A stretch of DNA of 64,000 nt from Candidatus Cryptobacteroides intestinigallinarum (lineage in GTDB: Bacteria > Bacteroidota > Bacteroidia > Bacteroidales > UBA932), in assembly GCA_017694785.1 (NCBI GenBank), contig JADIMK010000008.1:33766-97765 (forward strand), in the 5' to 3' direction. This document shows, piece after piece, positions 20,186 through 30,154 of the stretch. A program made the translations under genes and the position numbers. The stretch's first letter is position 1. Each line of letters begins with the position of its first letter. The notes under the pieces are model-generated. The model had not been told where the DNA came from. It made no database searches and was given only the letters and a program-made list of their open reading frames with translations.

Positions 20186-21250
20186 ATGATTACAACCAGG
20201 AACACAGGCAGTGCAAAAGAAAAGGCTTCTATCCTGCTGATATATACAGGCGGGACAATAGGCATGAAACAGGATCCTGCCGACATGACACTCAAGCCAT
20301 TCAACTTCGGACAGATCCTGGAGGAAGTACCGGAGCTCGGAAAATTCGCCTACAGGATAGATTCAGTTTCATTCGACCCCATAATAGACTCTTCCGACAT
20401 AGAACCTGCATCATGGCAGACCATGGCAGAGATGATCTACAGCAGATATGACGACTATGACGGATTCATAATACTCCACGGGACAGATACTATGTCATAC
20501 TCGGCATCGGCGCTGAGCTTCATGCTTGAAGGACTGACCAAGCCAGTGATATTCACAGGCAGCCAGCTGCCGATCGGAGTCCCGAGGACAGACGGCAAGG
20601 AGAACCTGATTTCAGCTGTAGAGATAGCAGCAGAGAAAGACCACGAAGGCCATGCCAGGGTTCCTGAAGTATGTATCTGCTTTGACAACATGCTAATGCG
20701 CGGCAACAGGACCACCAAGGTCAACGCCGACAATTTCAGAGCCTTCAGATCAGAAAACCTGCAGCCGCTCGCAGAAGCCGGCATCCAGATAAAATACAAT
20801 GACGCCCTCATCATGAAGCCGGCCTGCTGGGAAGGGAAACCTCGGCTGCACCTGGATCTCGACACAAGGGTGTCCATACTGAAGATACATCCGGGCATAA
20901 CCCCACAGGTCGTCAGCGACATCCTCTGCGGGGAAGGGACACGGGCAGTGATCCTCGAGACCTACGGCTCCGGGAATGCCCCGTCCAGGCCATGGTTCAT
21001 CGACATGATACGGCGGGCCACCGGGATGGGCAAGATATTGCTCAATGTCACCCAATGCCTTGCAGGCTCAGTGGACATGAACATCTACGCCAACGGGAAA
21101 ATACTTCAGGACTCCGGTGTATCAAGCGGTTATGACAGCACCACCGAAAGTGCGCTGGCAAAACTGTTCTTCCTGCTCGGGAAAACACGGGACAATGACG
21201 AGGCGAGAAAAATGCTCGACTGCAACCTGCGGGGAGAAATATCAAAATAA
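20186..21250 (+). CDS. ansA: Type I L-asparaginase
   Basis: LIYTGGTIGM, GFIILHGTDTMSYSASALSFM, TGSQLPIG. Confidence 0.92.
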   Translation: MITTRNTGSAKEKASILLIYTGGTIGMKQDPADMTLKPFNFGQILEEVPELGKFAYRIDSVSFDPIIDSSDIEPASWQTMAEMIYSRYDDYDGFIILHGTDTMSYSASALSFMLEGLTKPVIFTGSQLPIGVPRTDGKENLISAVEIAAEKDHEGHARVPEVCICFDNMLMRGNRTTKVNADNFRAFRSENLQPLAEAGIQIKYNDALIMKPACWEGKPRLHLDLDTRVSILKIHPGITPQVVSDILCGEGTRAVILETYGSGNAPSRPWFIDMIRRATGMGKILLNVTQCLAGSVDMNIYANGKILQDSGVSSGYDSTTESALAKLFFLLGKTRDNDEARKMLDCNLRGEISK

Positions 21251-21373
21251 TTATTGCCATATGAAAATTAATTGCTAAATTGCACCGGTTTTAGAGCGGA
21301 AAGACACTGAAATCAAGTTCATTGATGAGTATAACAATTTAATACATTATTAATTAAACACACAAAAACAATT

Positions 21374-22183
21374 ATGAAAAAAATTTTCATGTTTTTGGCA
21401 GTTATCGGCGTAATGGCCTTTACTGCACAGTATGCAGCAGCACAGGACCAGGCTGCCGCTGAAGACACTACTGCAACAGAGGCTGCTGCTCCGGCTGCAG
21501 GTGAGGCCGGTTCACTTGCTGACCTCGTCGCTGCAACACAGCAGGACGTCCCTCTCCACCAGCAGATCAAGACCCAGTTCATCGACGGAGGCCCTGGCTT
21601 CATGTCCCTGATCGTACTGTGTCTTATCCTCGGTCTTGCAGTCTGCATCGAGAGGATCATCTACCTCAGCCTTTCCAAGACCAACACGAAGAAACTCCTT
21701 GCCAAAATCGAAGAAGCACTCAACAATGGCGGAATTGAAGCAGCGAAGGAAGTATGCCGCAACACACGCGGACCAGTCGCAAGCATCTTCTATCAGGGCC
21801 TTCTCCGCGCTGACCAGGGTATAGAAGTCGTTGAGAAGACTATCGTATCCTACGGTTCAGTCCAGATGAGCCTTATGGAGAACGGACTTTCATGGATCGG
21901 CCTCTTCATCTCTGTAGGACCTTCTCTCGGATTCCTCGGAACAGTCGTAGGTATGGTGCAGGCATTCGATGCCATCCAGGTTGCCGGTGATATTTCTCCT
22001 AACGTTGTGGCCGGTGGTATGAAGGTTGCCTTGATCACGACAGTCGGCGGTCTTATCGTGGCCATCATCCTCCAGATTTTCTACAACTACATCGTTTCAA
22101 GGATTGATGCCATCTCCATCGAAATGGAAGACACTTCAATCTCACTTGTAGACATGCTGACAAAATATCAGGAGAAAAAATAA
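21374..22183 (+). CDS. exbB: MotA/TolQ/ExbB proton channel family protein
   Basis: GLFISVGPSLGFLGTVVGMVQAFDAIQ, PNVVAGGMKVALITTVGGLIVAI. Confidence 0.92.
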   Translation: MKKIFMFLAVIGVMAFTAQYAAAQDQAAAEDTTATEAAAPAAGEAGSLADLVAATQQDVPLHQQIKTQFIDGGPGFMSLIVLCLILGLAVCIERIIYLSLSKTNTKKLLAKIEEALNNGGIEAAKEVCRNTRGPVASIFYQGLLRADQGIEVVEKTIVSYGSVQMSLMENGLSWIGLFISVGPSLGFLGTVVGMVQAFDAIQVAGDISPNVVAGGMKVALITTVGGLIVAIILQIFYNYIVSRIDAISIEMEDTSISLVDMLTKYQEKK

Positions 22184-22192
22184 TTCACTGAA

Positions 22193-22621
22193 ATGGGATA
22201 CTCTAAAATAGTAAAAATAGTACTTTGGGTATTGATGGTAATCGGTATTGCCATCGGAGTATGGGGATTTGTCGCAGACTTCAACAGTGCGTCTGTAGAT
22301 GCCCTTCTCAGATGGGGATACATCATGGTGATCGCCGGGATTGCAATCGCAGTCCTCATGGGCTTCATCGTCGCCATCATCAATAATCCCAAGAGCCTCA
22401 TCAAGATGCTTCTCGCTCTTGTAGGCTGTGCAATAGTAGTGGGTGTTGCCTACTTCCTCGCAAGCGGGGACGAACTTGTAGGATACATCGGCACCCAGCC
22501 TGACGCAAATACACTGAAAATGACGGATACGATACTGAACCTTGCTTACATTGCCTGCGGCGGATCAATCCTCGCAATTATTTTCGGAGCATGCTTCACT
22601 GCGTATCGTAACAGCAAATAA
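22193..22621 (+). CDS. Small four-TM-like membrane protein inserted between exbB and exbD; function unknown
   Basis: Four hydrophobic stretches; tight spacing to exbB and exbD. Confidence 0.75.
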   Translation: MGYSKIVKIVLWVLMVIGIAIGVWGFVADFNSASVDALLRWGYIMVIAGIAIAVLMGFIVAIINNPKSLIKMLLALVGCAIVVGVAYFLASGDELVGYIGTQPDANTLKMTDTILNLAYIACGGSILAIIFGACFTAYRNSK

Positions 22622-22633
22622 CACTGTATCAAT

Positions 22634-23209
22634 ATGGCAAAGAAATTACCAGAGATTAATTCAAGTTCAACGGCCGATATAGCGTTCCTGTTGCTGTCCT
22701 TCTTCCTGATGACATCGAACATGGAGCAGAATTCGGGGTTGCAGCGCCGTCTGCCGCCTATGCCGGATGAAAACCAGAAAGTCCAGAATCAGCAGATCAA
22801 CCGCCGTAACATCGTTATAGTGAAGATCAACTCTGCTGACAGACTTATGGCTGGGAATGAGCCTATTGATGTAAGCCTATTGAAATACAAGATCAAGGAA
22901 TTCCTCGTCAACCCGAACAATGACCCTAAGCTTCCGGAAAAGGAGATGAAGGATATTGAAGGGTTCGGACAGTGCGAAGTATCAAAGGGGGTCATCTCGC
23001 TCCAGAACGACCGCGGTACCAGTTATCAGGCATATATCGCCGTACAGAACGAGATCGTGAAGGCAATCGATGAACTCCGTGATGAGTTTGCAAAGGCCCA
23101 CTACGGAAAACCGTACCTCAGTCTCGACGAGGAGAGACAGAAGATTGTAAGAGAGGCTGTACCGCAGAACATATCTGAGGCCGAGCCTAAGGATGTAAGC
23201 AAAAGGTAA
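22634..23209 (+). CDS. exbD: ExbD/TolR biopolymer transporter (copy 1)
   Basis: INSSSTADIAFLLLSFFLMTSNM N-terminal TM with conserved Asp. Confidence 0.88.
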   Translation: MAKKLPEINSSSTADIAFLLLSFFLMTSNMEQNSGLQRRLPPMPDENQKVQNQQINRRNIVIVKINSADRLMAGNEPIDVSLLKYKIKEFLVNPNNDPKLPEKEMKDIEGFGQCEVSKGVISLQNDRGTSYQAYIAVQNEIVKAIDELRDEFAKAHYGKPYLSLDEERQKIVREAVPQNISEAEPKDVSKR

Positions 23210-23220
23210 AGGAGGTTAAA

Positions 23221-23691
23221 ATGGCAAAATTCGGAAGAAGCGGAAAAAAAGATGTTCCGGGACTGACCACAGCGTCAATGTCCGACATTGTCTTCATGTT
23301 GCTGTTTTTCTTCATGGTGACAACACAGTTGAGAGAGACTGAAAACAAGGTCATAGTAAGACTGCCGGAGGCTTCTCAGGCAGCCAAACTTGAAAGGAAG
23401 GATCTCGCTGCTTACATCAATGTAGGCCCACCGGTTCAGCATCTGCAGGCTCAATTCGGAAACGATGCCCGCATCCAGCTCAACGACTCATTCAGAAGTA
23501 TCGATGACATACGTGACTTCATCGCCACTGAGAGGGAGTCAAAGAGCGAGGCAGACAGGCAGTTCATGACAGTTTCCATCAAGGCTGACGAAAACGTGAG
23601 AATGGGTATCATCACTGATATCAAACAGGAGTTGAGAAGATGCTCGGCACTGAAGATCATGTACGCAGCAAGGAAACCGAAAGCAGAATAA
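23221..23691 (+). CDS. exbD: ExbD/TolR biopolymer transporter (copy 2)
   Basis: TTASMSDIVFMLLFFFMVTTQL; preceded by AAAGGAGG. Confidence 0.88.
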   Translation: MAKFGRSGKKDVPGLTTASMSDIVFMLLFFFMVTTQLRETENKVIVRLPEASQAAKLERKDLAAYINVGPPVQHLQAQFGNDARIQLNDSFRSIDDIRDFIATERESKSEADRQFMTVSIKADENVRMGIITDIKQELRRCSALKIMYAARKPKAE

Positions 23692-23712
23692 CTGTAGACA
23701 ACACAATAAAGA

Positions 23713-23739
23713 AAGCAGCCTTCTCAGGCTGCTTTTTTT
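23713..23739 (+). terminator. Intrinsic terminator after exbB-exbD-exbD
   Basis: AGCAGCC-TTCTCA-GGCTGCT followed by T-tract. Confidence 0.9.
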
Positions 23740-23774
23740 ATACTCACGAATCAGCAAGATAAGAGAAAAAATAG

Positions 23775-23782
23775 TAAATTTG
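23775..23782 (+). promoter_or_regulatory. Candidate Bacteroidota -7 element upstream of alkaline phosphatase
   Basis: TAAATTTG matches TANNTTTG; no clear -33. Confidence 0.45.
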
Positions 23783-23804
23783 CAGAATGCTAAGTAAAAA
23801 GATT

Positions 23805-25034
23805 ATGAAGAAATTATCCATAATGGCAAAAGCGGCAGTTGCAGCAATGATGGCATTGTCTGCAATTGCAATCAATTCATGCAGTCCACAAGATAAAGAC
23901 ATTGCAGATGCTCCGGGGGCACCGAAATATATATTTCTGTTCATCGGCGACGGTATGGGGGCGGCACAAGCAGCCGTGACAGAATCATATCTGTCATACA
24001 CGAAAGGCGAGCTCGGAGGAGAAGAGCTCTGCTTCAGCGGATTCCCTGTACTAGGGACATGTACCACCTACTCTGCAGACCATCAGATAACATGTTCTTC
24101 GGCATCAGGTACAGCAATCTCATGCGGACAGAAGACTAAGAACGGATATCTTGGAGTAGACACACTCGGCAATGAACTTACGAGCATCGCATATATACTC
24201 AAGGACAAGGGTTACAAGATCGGCATAATGTCGTCAGTTCCCGTTAACCATGCTACACCAGGAGCTTTCTATGCTCACAACTCGGATAGAGAAGACTATT
24301 ACAGCATAAGCATGGAGATTCCTGAAAGCGGGTTCGATTTCTTCGGAGGCTCCGGGTTCCTGCAGTTCAGCGGTAAGGACGGCGAGGCGAAACCTACACC
24401 TGAAGTCCTCGAAAGCAAAGGATATGAAGTGTGCTTCGGAGAAAAGGAATTCAGGGAGAACATGGACTCTACAGCACATATAGTCTTCATACAGCCTAGC
24501 GGGAAGGACAGCAATGCAGACAACTATGAAGTGGAGGATATCAAGGAAGAGGACTGCAGACTTGCCCAGATGCTGCAGATGGGATTGGATTTCATAACAG
24601 ACAAACAGCCGTTCTTCATAATGTGTGAAGGCGGAGAAATCGACTGGGCGGCACACGCAAACCAGACAATGCCGATGGTTGACGCTGTCCTGAGATTCAA
24701 TGAAGCAGTGGAAAAAGCATACAGTTTCTACCTTGAACATCCGGACGAAACACTTATCCTGGTGACAGCCGACCACGAGACAGGAGGAATAACCCTCGGA
24801 TGCAACGGAAGCTATGGAGTAGACTGGAAGACAATAGACGAGGCCTACAAAGCCAACGGAGCTCCTTCAGACAAAACTGAGAACGACAGGCTAAATGCCG
24901 CCGGGATAGGCTGGACGACTGATAACCACACAGGCTCACCTGTTCCGATTTATGCAATCGGCTACGGTTCGCACAGATTCGCAGGAAGGATGGACAACAC
25001 AGAAATCAAAGACAAGATACTGGACATCCACTGA
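23805..25034 (+). CDS. Alkaline phosphatase, lipoprotein
   Basis: FLFIGDGMGAAQ, SASGTAISCGQKTKNG, CEGGEIDWAAHANQ, TADHETGG; probable lipobox AINSC. ORF track begins at 23787; ATG 23805 likely. Confidence 0.9.
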   Translation: MKKLSIMAKAAVAAMMALSAIAINSCSPQDKDIADAPGAPKYIFLFIGDGMGAAQAAVTESYLSYTKGELGGEELCFSGFPVLGTCTTYSADHQITCSSASGTAISCGQKTKNGYLGVDTLGNELTSIAYILKDKGYKIGIMSSVPVNHATPGAFYAHNSDREDYYSISMEIPESGFDFFGGSGFLQFSGKDGEAKPTPEVLESKGYEVCFGEKEFRENMDSTAHIVFIQPSGKDSNADNYEVEDIKEEDCRLAQMLQMGLDFITDKQPFFIMCEGGEIDWAAHANQTMPMVDAVLRFNEAVEKAYSFYLEHPDETLILVTADHETGGITLGCNGSYGVDWKTIDEAYKANGAPSDKTENDRLNAAGIGWTTDNHTGSPVPIYAIGYGSHRFAGRMDNTEIKDKILDIH

Positions 25035-25135
25035 AGTTCTTCGAAGAAAAGGAATTCCGCACAGAAGGAAAGGATAGAATTGAATAAAGGCACCGGACAA
25101 AGAAATCCGGAAAAGGCAAAATAATAGAGACAATA

Positions 25136-26530
25136 ATGGAAAAAGTGACAAGGACGAAAGTCAAGGATCTGCTCAAAAGTGAGCCAGGCAAAGATGTTAT
25201 TGCTAAAGGTTGGGTAAGGACAAGAAGAGGTAACAAGAATGTATCGTTCATAGCACTTAATGACGGTTCTACAATAAACAATATCCAGATTGTTGCCGAT
25301 ACAGCATCATTTGATGAGAATCTGCTGAAAAAGATAACAACCGGTGCCTGCATAGGTGTCTCTGGCAGACTGGTCGAATCTCTGGGAAGCGGACAGAAAG
25401 TCGAGATACAGGCAAAGGAAATCACCCTGTACGGGGAAGCCGATCCTGCGACATACCCGTTGCAGAAGAAAGGACATACACTTGAATTCCTGAGGACAAT
25501 AGCACACCTCCGTCCAAGGACGAACACATTCGGTGCAGTGCTCAGAATCAGGCATGCAATGGCTTTTGCAATACACAAGTACTTCAATGACAAAGGGTTC
25601 GTATATCTCCACACCCCACTCATCACAGCATCTGACTGTGAAGGCGCAGGAGAAATGTTCCAGGTGACCACACTTGACCTCAACAATATCCCACGCACTG
25701 AAGACGGCAAAGTCGACTACAGCCAGGACTTCTTCGGAAAGCAGACAAGCCTTACAGTCAGCGGTCAGCTGGAGGGTGAACTTGGTGCGATGGCACTCGG
25801 AGAGATCTACACGTTCGGACCTACATTCAGGGCCGAGAATTCAAATACTCCGCGTCATCTGGCCGAATTCTGGATGGTTGAACCTGAAATGGCTTTCTAT
25901 GAGATCGAGGACAATATGGAGCTTGCAGAAGACTTCATCAAATATCTTGTAAAATACGCACTCGAACATTGCGGAGATGATCTCAAGTTCCTCAATGACA
26001 TGTTTGACAAAGAGCTGATTTCAAGGCTCGAAAGTGTTGTCAACACAACTTTCGTAAGACTGACTTACACTGAAGGCATCAAGATACTTGAGGCATCCGG
26101 AGAAAAGTTTGAATTCCCGGTAAGCTGGGGAGTTGATCTTCAGAGTGAGCATGAAAGATATCTTGTGGAGAAGCATTTCGGGAAACCGGTCATAATGACT
26201 GACTACCCTAAGGAGATCAAGGCATTCTACATGAAGCAGAACGAAGACGGCAAGACTGTCCGCGGAATGGATGTCCTCTTCCCTAAGATCGGAGAAATCA
26301 TCGGAGGATCGGAAAGAGAAGCTTCGCTTGAAAAACTCGAAGCAAGGATAAATGAACTCGGGATGAAGAGAGACACCCTCGAATGGTACATTGACACCAG
26401 AAGGTTCGGTTCCGCGCCTCACAGCGGATTCGGGCTCGGATTCGAAAGGCTGCTGCTCTTTGTGACAGGCATGTCCAACATAAGGGACGTAATACCATTC
26501 CCGAGAACACCTAAGAGCGCTGAATTCTAG
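25136..26530 (+). CDS. asnS: Asparagine--tRNA ligase
   Basis: OB-fold [25 protein letters not shown] and class II motifs [55 protein letters not shown]. Confidence 0.95.
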   Translation: MEKVTRTKVKDLLKSEPGKDVIAKGWVRTRRGNKNVSFIALNDGSTINNIQIVADTASFDENLLKKITTGACIGVSGRLVESLGSGQKVEIQAKEITLYGEADPATYPLQKKGHTLEFLRTIAHLRPRTNTFGAVLRIRHAMAFAIHKYFNDKGFVYLHTPLITASDCEGAGEMFQVTTLDLNNIPRTEDGKVDYSQDFFGKQTSLTVSGQLEGELGAMALGEIYTFGPTFRAENSNTPRHLAEFWMVEPEMAFYEIEDNMELAEDFIKYLVKYALEHCGDDLKFLNDMFDKELISRLESVVNTTFVRLTYTEGIKILEASGEKFEFPVSWGVDLQSEHERYLVEKHFGKPVIMTDYPKEIKAFYMKQNEDGKTVRGMDVLFPKIGEIIGGSEREASLEKLEARINELGMKRDTLEWYIDTRRFGSAPHSGFGLGFERLLLFVTGMSNIRDVIPFPRTPKSAEF

Positions 26531-26574
26531 GAGCAGGCACAATTGATCTTCTGAATATATAATCTTCTGGAGGA

Positions 26575-27192
26575 ATGTTAGTAATTGGAATTGCCGGAGG
26601 TTCCGGATCAGGAAAGACAACAGTCGTCAGGGCACTTACCGAACGACTTAAGGAAAAGGTAGTTGTACTGCCGCAGGATTCGTATTACAAGGACTCAAGC
26701 CATCTTCCGCTTGAAGAAAGGCAGAAAGTCAACTTTGACCATCCTGACTCTATCGATTTTCCTCTGCTGATCCGCCAGCTGTCACAGCTCAAGAACGGCG
26801 AGACAATAGAACAGCCGGTATATTCCTACCTTACCTGTTCAAGATCAAAGACAGAGACAGTGACTGTCACCCCGGCAGAAGTGATAATAATTGAGGGCAT
26901 CCTCATCTTCACATGTGCAGAGCTACGCAACCAGATGGATATCAAGATCTTTGTGGATGCCGATGACGATGACCGCCTTATGAGGGTAATGACCCGGGAT
27001 ATTCAGGAAAGAGGCAGGGACATGGCGGCTGTAATGGACAGATACAGCAAAGTTGTCAAGCCGATGTACCTGCAGTTCATCGAGCCGAGCAAACGCTACG
27101 CAGATATAATAATCCCTCAGGGCGGACACAACAAGGTTGCCATAGAAATCATCGCGGCAACTATAGAGAAGGCTCTCCACCAGAAGAAATAA
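26575..27192 (+). CDS. udk: Uridine kinase
   Basis: IGIAGGSGSGKTTVVRAL, QDSYYKD, NFDHPDSIDFPLL, IIEGILIF. Confidence 0.93.
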   Translation: MLVIGIAGGSGSGKTTVVRALTERLKEKVVVLPQDSYYKDSSHLPLEERQKVNFDHPDSIDFPLLIRQLSQLKNGETIEQPVYSYLTCSRSKTETVTVTPAEVIIIEGILIFTCAELRNQMDIKIFVDADDDDRLMRVMTRDIQERGRDMAAVMDRYSKVVKPMYLQFIEPSKRYADIIIPQGGHNKVAIEIIAATIEKALHQKK

Positions 27193-27213
27193 TAACTTTC
27201 CGTATCTCCTGAA

Positions 27214-28035
27214 TTGAACAAAAGCAGATTCATACGGGTCTTGACAGACAACGCCTTTGTCAGATACATACGTCGTACCTTTGTTTCACGCATAGGCAGA
27301 CTCAAAAAAGAAGACAAGGCCGGATTTTATATCACCGTCATATTCCATCTGGCGGTGATTATTGTCTTGCTTGCCGGTGGACTTACTGCCGCCCTTAGAG
27401 GCGAATCTTCATTCATGATGGACTTCAGTAAGCAGGAAGCAGAAGAAAAGATCCGGAAGGAAAGCGAATTCAAAGAAGAGATAAGCCGCAGGCTCGATGA
27501 ACTCATATATGGAGATGCTGCACCGGCGCCATCCGCATCTGAAATAAGGAACATTGCCGTAGATGCATCGTCCCCTCTCAAGGATGACCGGAATACCGAT
27601 GCCGACAAGCTTTACGAAGACGCTGAAAGGCTAAGGCAGGATCTTACCGGGAGCAGGAATCCAGCACTCCAGGATGAAGATATGAGGAATGATGCCGTTG
27701 ATCTCGGACAGGAAAGCAAAAAGAACAAAGACCATGATGGGAAAGAATATAAAGGTCCGTCTGTAGTCTCCTACAACCTTGACGGAAGAAAAGCCAGCAG
27801 ACTCAGCATTCCGGCGTACAGATGTATTGGCGGCGGTGATGTGACTGTGATAATCACTGTAGACAACGCCGGCTATGTAGTCAATGCAAAAGTCCTTGAA
27901 GAAGTATCATCGTCAGACAGATGTCTGCAGGATTTCGCCGTCAGGGCTGCCAGGATGTCAAGATTTTCATCATCATCTTCAGCACCACTCAAACAACGCG
28001 GAGAAATAGTCTACCGCTTCATTCCGCAGGAATGA
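27214..28035 (+). CDS. TonB-like energy transducer-type protein
   Basis: Single N-terminal TM (GFYITVIFHLAVIIVLLAGG), charged linker, C-terminal GGGDVTVIITVDNAGYVVNAKVLE...AVRAARMSRF; TTG start. Confidence 0.6.
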   Translation: MNKSRFIRVLTDNAFVRYIRRTFVSRIGRLKKEDKAGFYITVIFHLAVIIVLLAGGLTAALRGESSFMMDFSKQEAEEKIRKESEFKEEISRRLDELIYGDAAPAPSASEIRNIAVDASSPLKDDRNTDADKLYEDAERLRQDLTGSRNPALQDEDMRNDAVDLGQESKKNKDHDGKEYKGPSVVSYNLDGRKASRLSIPAYRCIGGGDVTVIITVDNAGYVVNAKVLEEVSSSDRCLQDFAVRAARMSRFSSSSSAPLKQRGEIVYRFIPQE

Positions 28036-28104
28036 AATCCACCGGCCTGCTCTGAGTATCATATGATATCCACAGGTCCACGCTGCACCAAATGATATGC
28101 AGAC

Positions 28105-29727
28105 CTACTCTGCATCCGCTGGAGATACAGAAGCATCCACAGGTACCTGGACTTCTGAAGATGCCTGATAGGCTGCTTTTATTGTCTCATCTATCGCAAG
28201 ATAGAATCTGTAGAAAGCCTCGTCGTCAAGTTTTGAATATCGGCCTACAAGAGCATAGATCTGAGGCAGCATATATTCCTTAGACTTCTCCCATTCACCA
28301 CCGGAAGGACGGATACCGTCAGTCTTTGCTGCATATCCGAGGAATCCGTTCCCAAGGTCAAGGGAATCAAGATAAGCCTCCAGTCGGCCGAAATCATCAA
28401 TTGCAGAGAGCTGGGACTTATAGCGGTCAAAGACAGACGAAGCATAGCGCATCTGGGTAGCTTTCCTGTTGCACTTCAGATAGAAATCTGTGGCCCTGGT
28501 TGTATCCATAGGGACGAATAGATCAGGGACGATACCGCCTCCTCCATACACAGCCCTTCCACCTGCAGTATGATACTCGATGCTCTTGTCTATCTTCATG
28601 CTGTCTGCATCAATAAACTCACCGTGGACATATCTTTCATATATATCGTAGGCATAGTCCTTTGAATATGGCTTCTGGATACACCTGCCGGAAGGAGTAT
28701 AGAATCTTGCTACAGTAAGCCTTATTCCCGAGCCGTCTGTGAAATTGACCGGTTCCTGGACAAGACCCTTTCCATATGTCCTGCGTCCTACAATCACTCC
28801 CCTGTCATTGTCCTGCATAGCTCCGGCAAAAATCTCGCTGGATGATGCAGTGGATTCATCGGTAAGTACAGACAATGATATATCCTGAAGTTTTCCTTTT
28901 CCGTCCGCTTTGAAATCACGTCTCGGACGATGCAGGCCTTCCATATATACAATCAGAGCGTCTTTCGGAAGGAATTCGTTGCACAGAAGGAATGCCTGGT
29001 CAAAATACCCTCCGGTATTTCCTCTCAGGTCAAATATAAGCCTTCGCATTCCCTGTCCCAGAAGTTTGTCGGATGCCGCAGAAAATTCCTCATAAGTTGT
29101 CCTTGTGAACTTTGAAAGCCTTATATATCCTGTAGTATCATCAATCATGAATGCTGCATCGACACAATGTACCGGAATCTTGCCCCTTGTTATCTCAAAG
29201 GGGATCATGGAACCGTCTCTGCTGACCTCTATCTTTACCTTTGTATCCGACGGCCCCTTCATAAGGCTGACCATGGTATCCTGCGGAGTCTTCGTACCGG
29301 CGATATTGCGGTCATCGACCTTGATGATCCTGTCGCCCTGCATAAGGCCGGCCTTCTCAGACGGGCCTCCTGGAATGACATTCAGCACTATGGCTGTATC
29401 ATTAGGGACGTTGAACTGTATTCCGATGCCGTCAAAATTGCCTGCCAGCTCTGTCTCGGACGCTTCCAGTACTACAGGGGGAAGATATACTGAATGAGGA
29501 TCAAGCTCCGCCAATGCTGCTACCACGGCAGCATCAGTCATCTTTTCCATATCAATGGTATCTACATAATTTTCCTGGACCTGTTCGAGTATAAGGTTCA
29601 GTTTCCGCCATCTGTTATAGTCTCCGTCAAAGCGTACATTCCTGTCCACTACCCTGATAACAGTGATAGTGGCCAGGACTCCTATGATCACACCGAACAA
29701 TGCAACTGCCAGACTTTCCTTCTTCAT
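28105..29727 (-). CDS. S41 family C-terminal processing peptidase with PDZ domain
   Basis: GGPSEKAGLMQGDRIIKVDDRNIAG (PDZ), LIFDLRGNTGGYFDQA, LTDESTASSSEIFAGAMQDNDRGVIVGRRTYGKGLVQ. Confidence 0.92.
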   Translation of the reverse strand: MKKESLAVALFGVIIGVLATITVIRVVDRNVRFDGDYNRWRKLNLILEQVQENYVDTIDMEKMTDAAVVAALAELDPHSVYLPPVVLEASETELAGNFDGIGIQFNVPNDTAIVLNVIPGGPSEKAGLMQGDRIIKVDDRNIAGTKTPQDTMVSLMKGPSDTKVKIEVSRDGSMIPFEITRGKIPVHCVDAAFMIDDTTGYIRLSKFTRTTYEEFSAASDKLLGQGMRRLIFDLRGNTGGYFDQAFLLCNEFLPKDALIVYMEGLHRPRRDFKADGKGKLQDISLSVLTDESTASSSEIFAGAMQDNDRGVIVGRRTYGKGLVQEPVNFTDGSGIRLTVARFYTPSGRCIQKPYSKDYAYDIYERYVHGEFIDADSMKIDKSIEYHTAGGRAVYGGGGIVPDLFVPMDTTRATDFYLKCNRKATQMRYASSVFDRYKSQLSAIDDFGRLEAYLDSLDLGNGFLGYAAKTDGIRPSGGEWEKSKEYMLPQIYALVGRYSKLDDEAFYRFYLAIDETIKAAYQASSEVQVPVDASVSPADAE

Positions 29728-29733
29728 CTTTCG

Positions 29734-30138
29734 TCAATCTACTTTTTCAACTTCAATTCCGGCTGCGCGCAGGAGATCAACTCCATCAGTAAGCCGATAC
29801 TCATCCCTATAGACAACCCGTTTAATTCCGGCCTGTATAATGAGCTTTGAACACTCAAGGCAAGGAGCCGCTGTCACATAAAGCGTCGCCCCCAGGCTGC
29901 TGTTGCCTGATTTAGCCACCTTGGTGATGGCATTTGCCTCCGCATGGAGGACGTACGGCTTGGTGACACCGTTCTCATCCTCACAGATATTTTCAAAACC
30001 TGACGGCGTACCGTTGTAGCCGTCAGATATTATCATCTTGTCCTTAACGAGCAATGCCCCGACCTGCCTGCGCTTGCAATATGAATTCCTGGCCCAGATC
30101 GCGGCCATATCAAGATAACTCTGGTCGAATTTTTCCAT
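29734..30138 (-). CDS. dCMP deaminase family protein
   Basis: HAEANAITKVAKSG and TAAPCLECSKLIIQAGIKRVVY zinc deaminase motifs. Confidence 0.92.
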   Translation of the reverse strand: MEKFDQSYLDMAAIWARNSYCKRRQVGALLVKDKMIISDGYNGTPSGFENICEDENGVTKPYVLHAEANAITKVAKSGNSSLGATLYVTAAPCLECSKLIIQAGIKRVVYRDEYRLTDGVDLLRAAGIEVEKVD

Positions 30139-30154
30139 ATCAGGTATTTCCGAA

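Noticed and set aside
25006-25710. 234-aa minus-strand ORF antisense to asnS
   Set aside because: Shadow ORF opposite asnS with no domain evidence.
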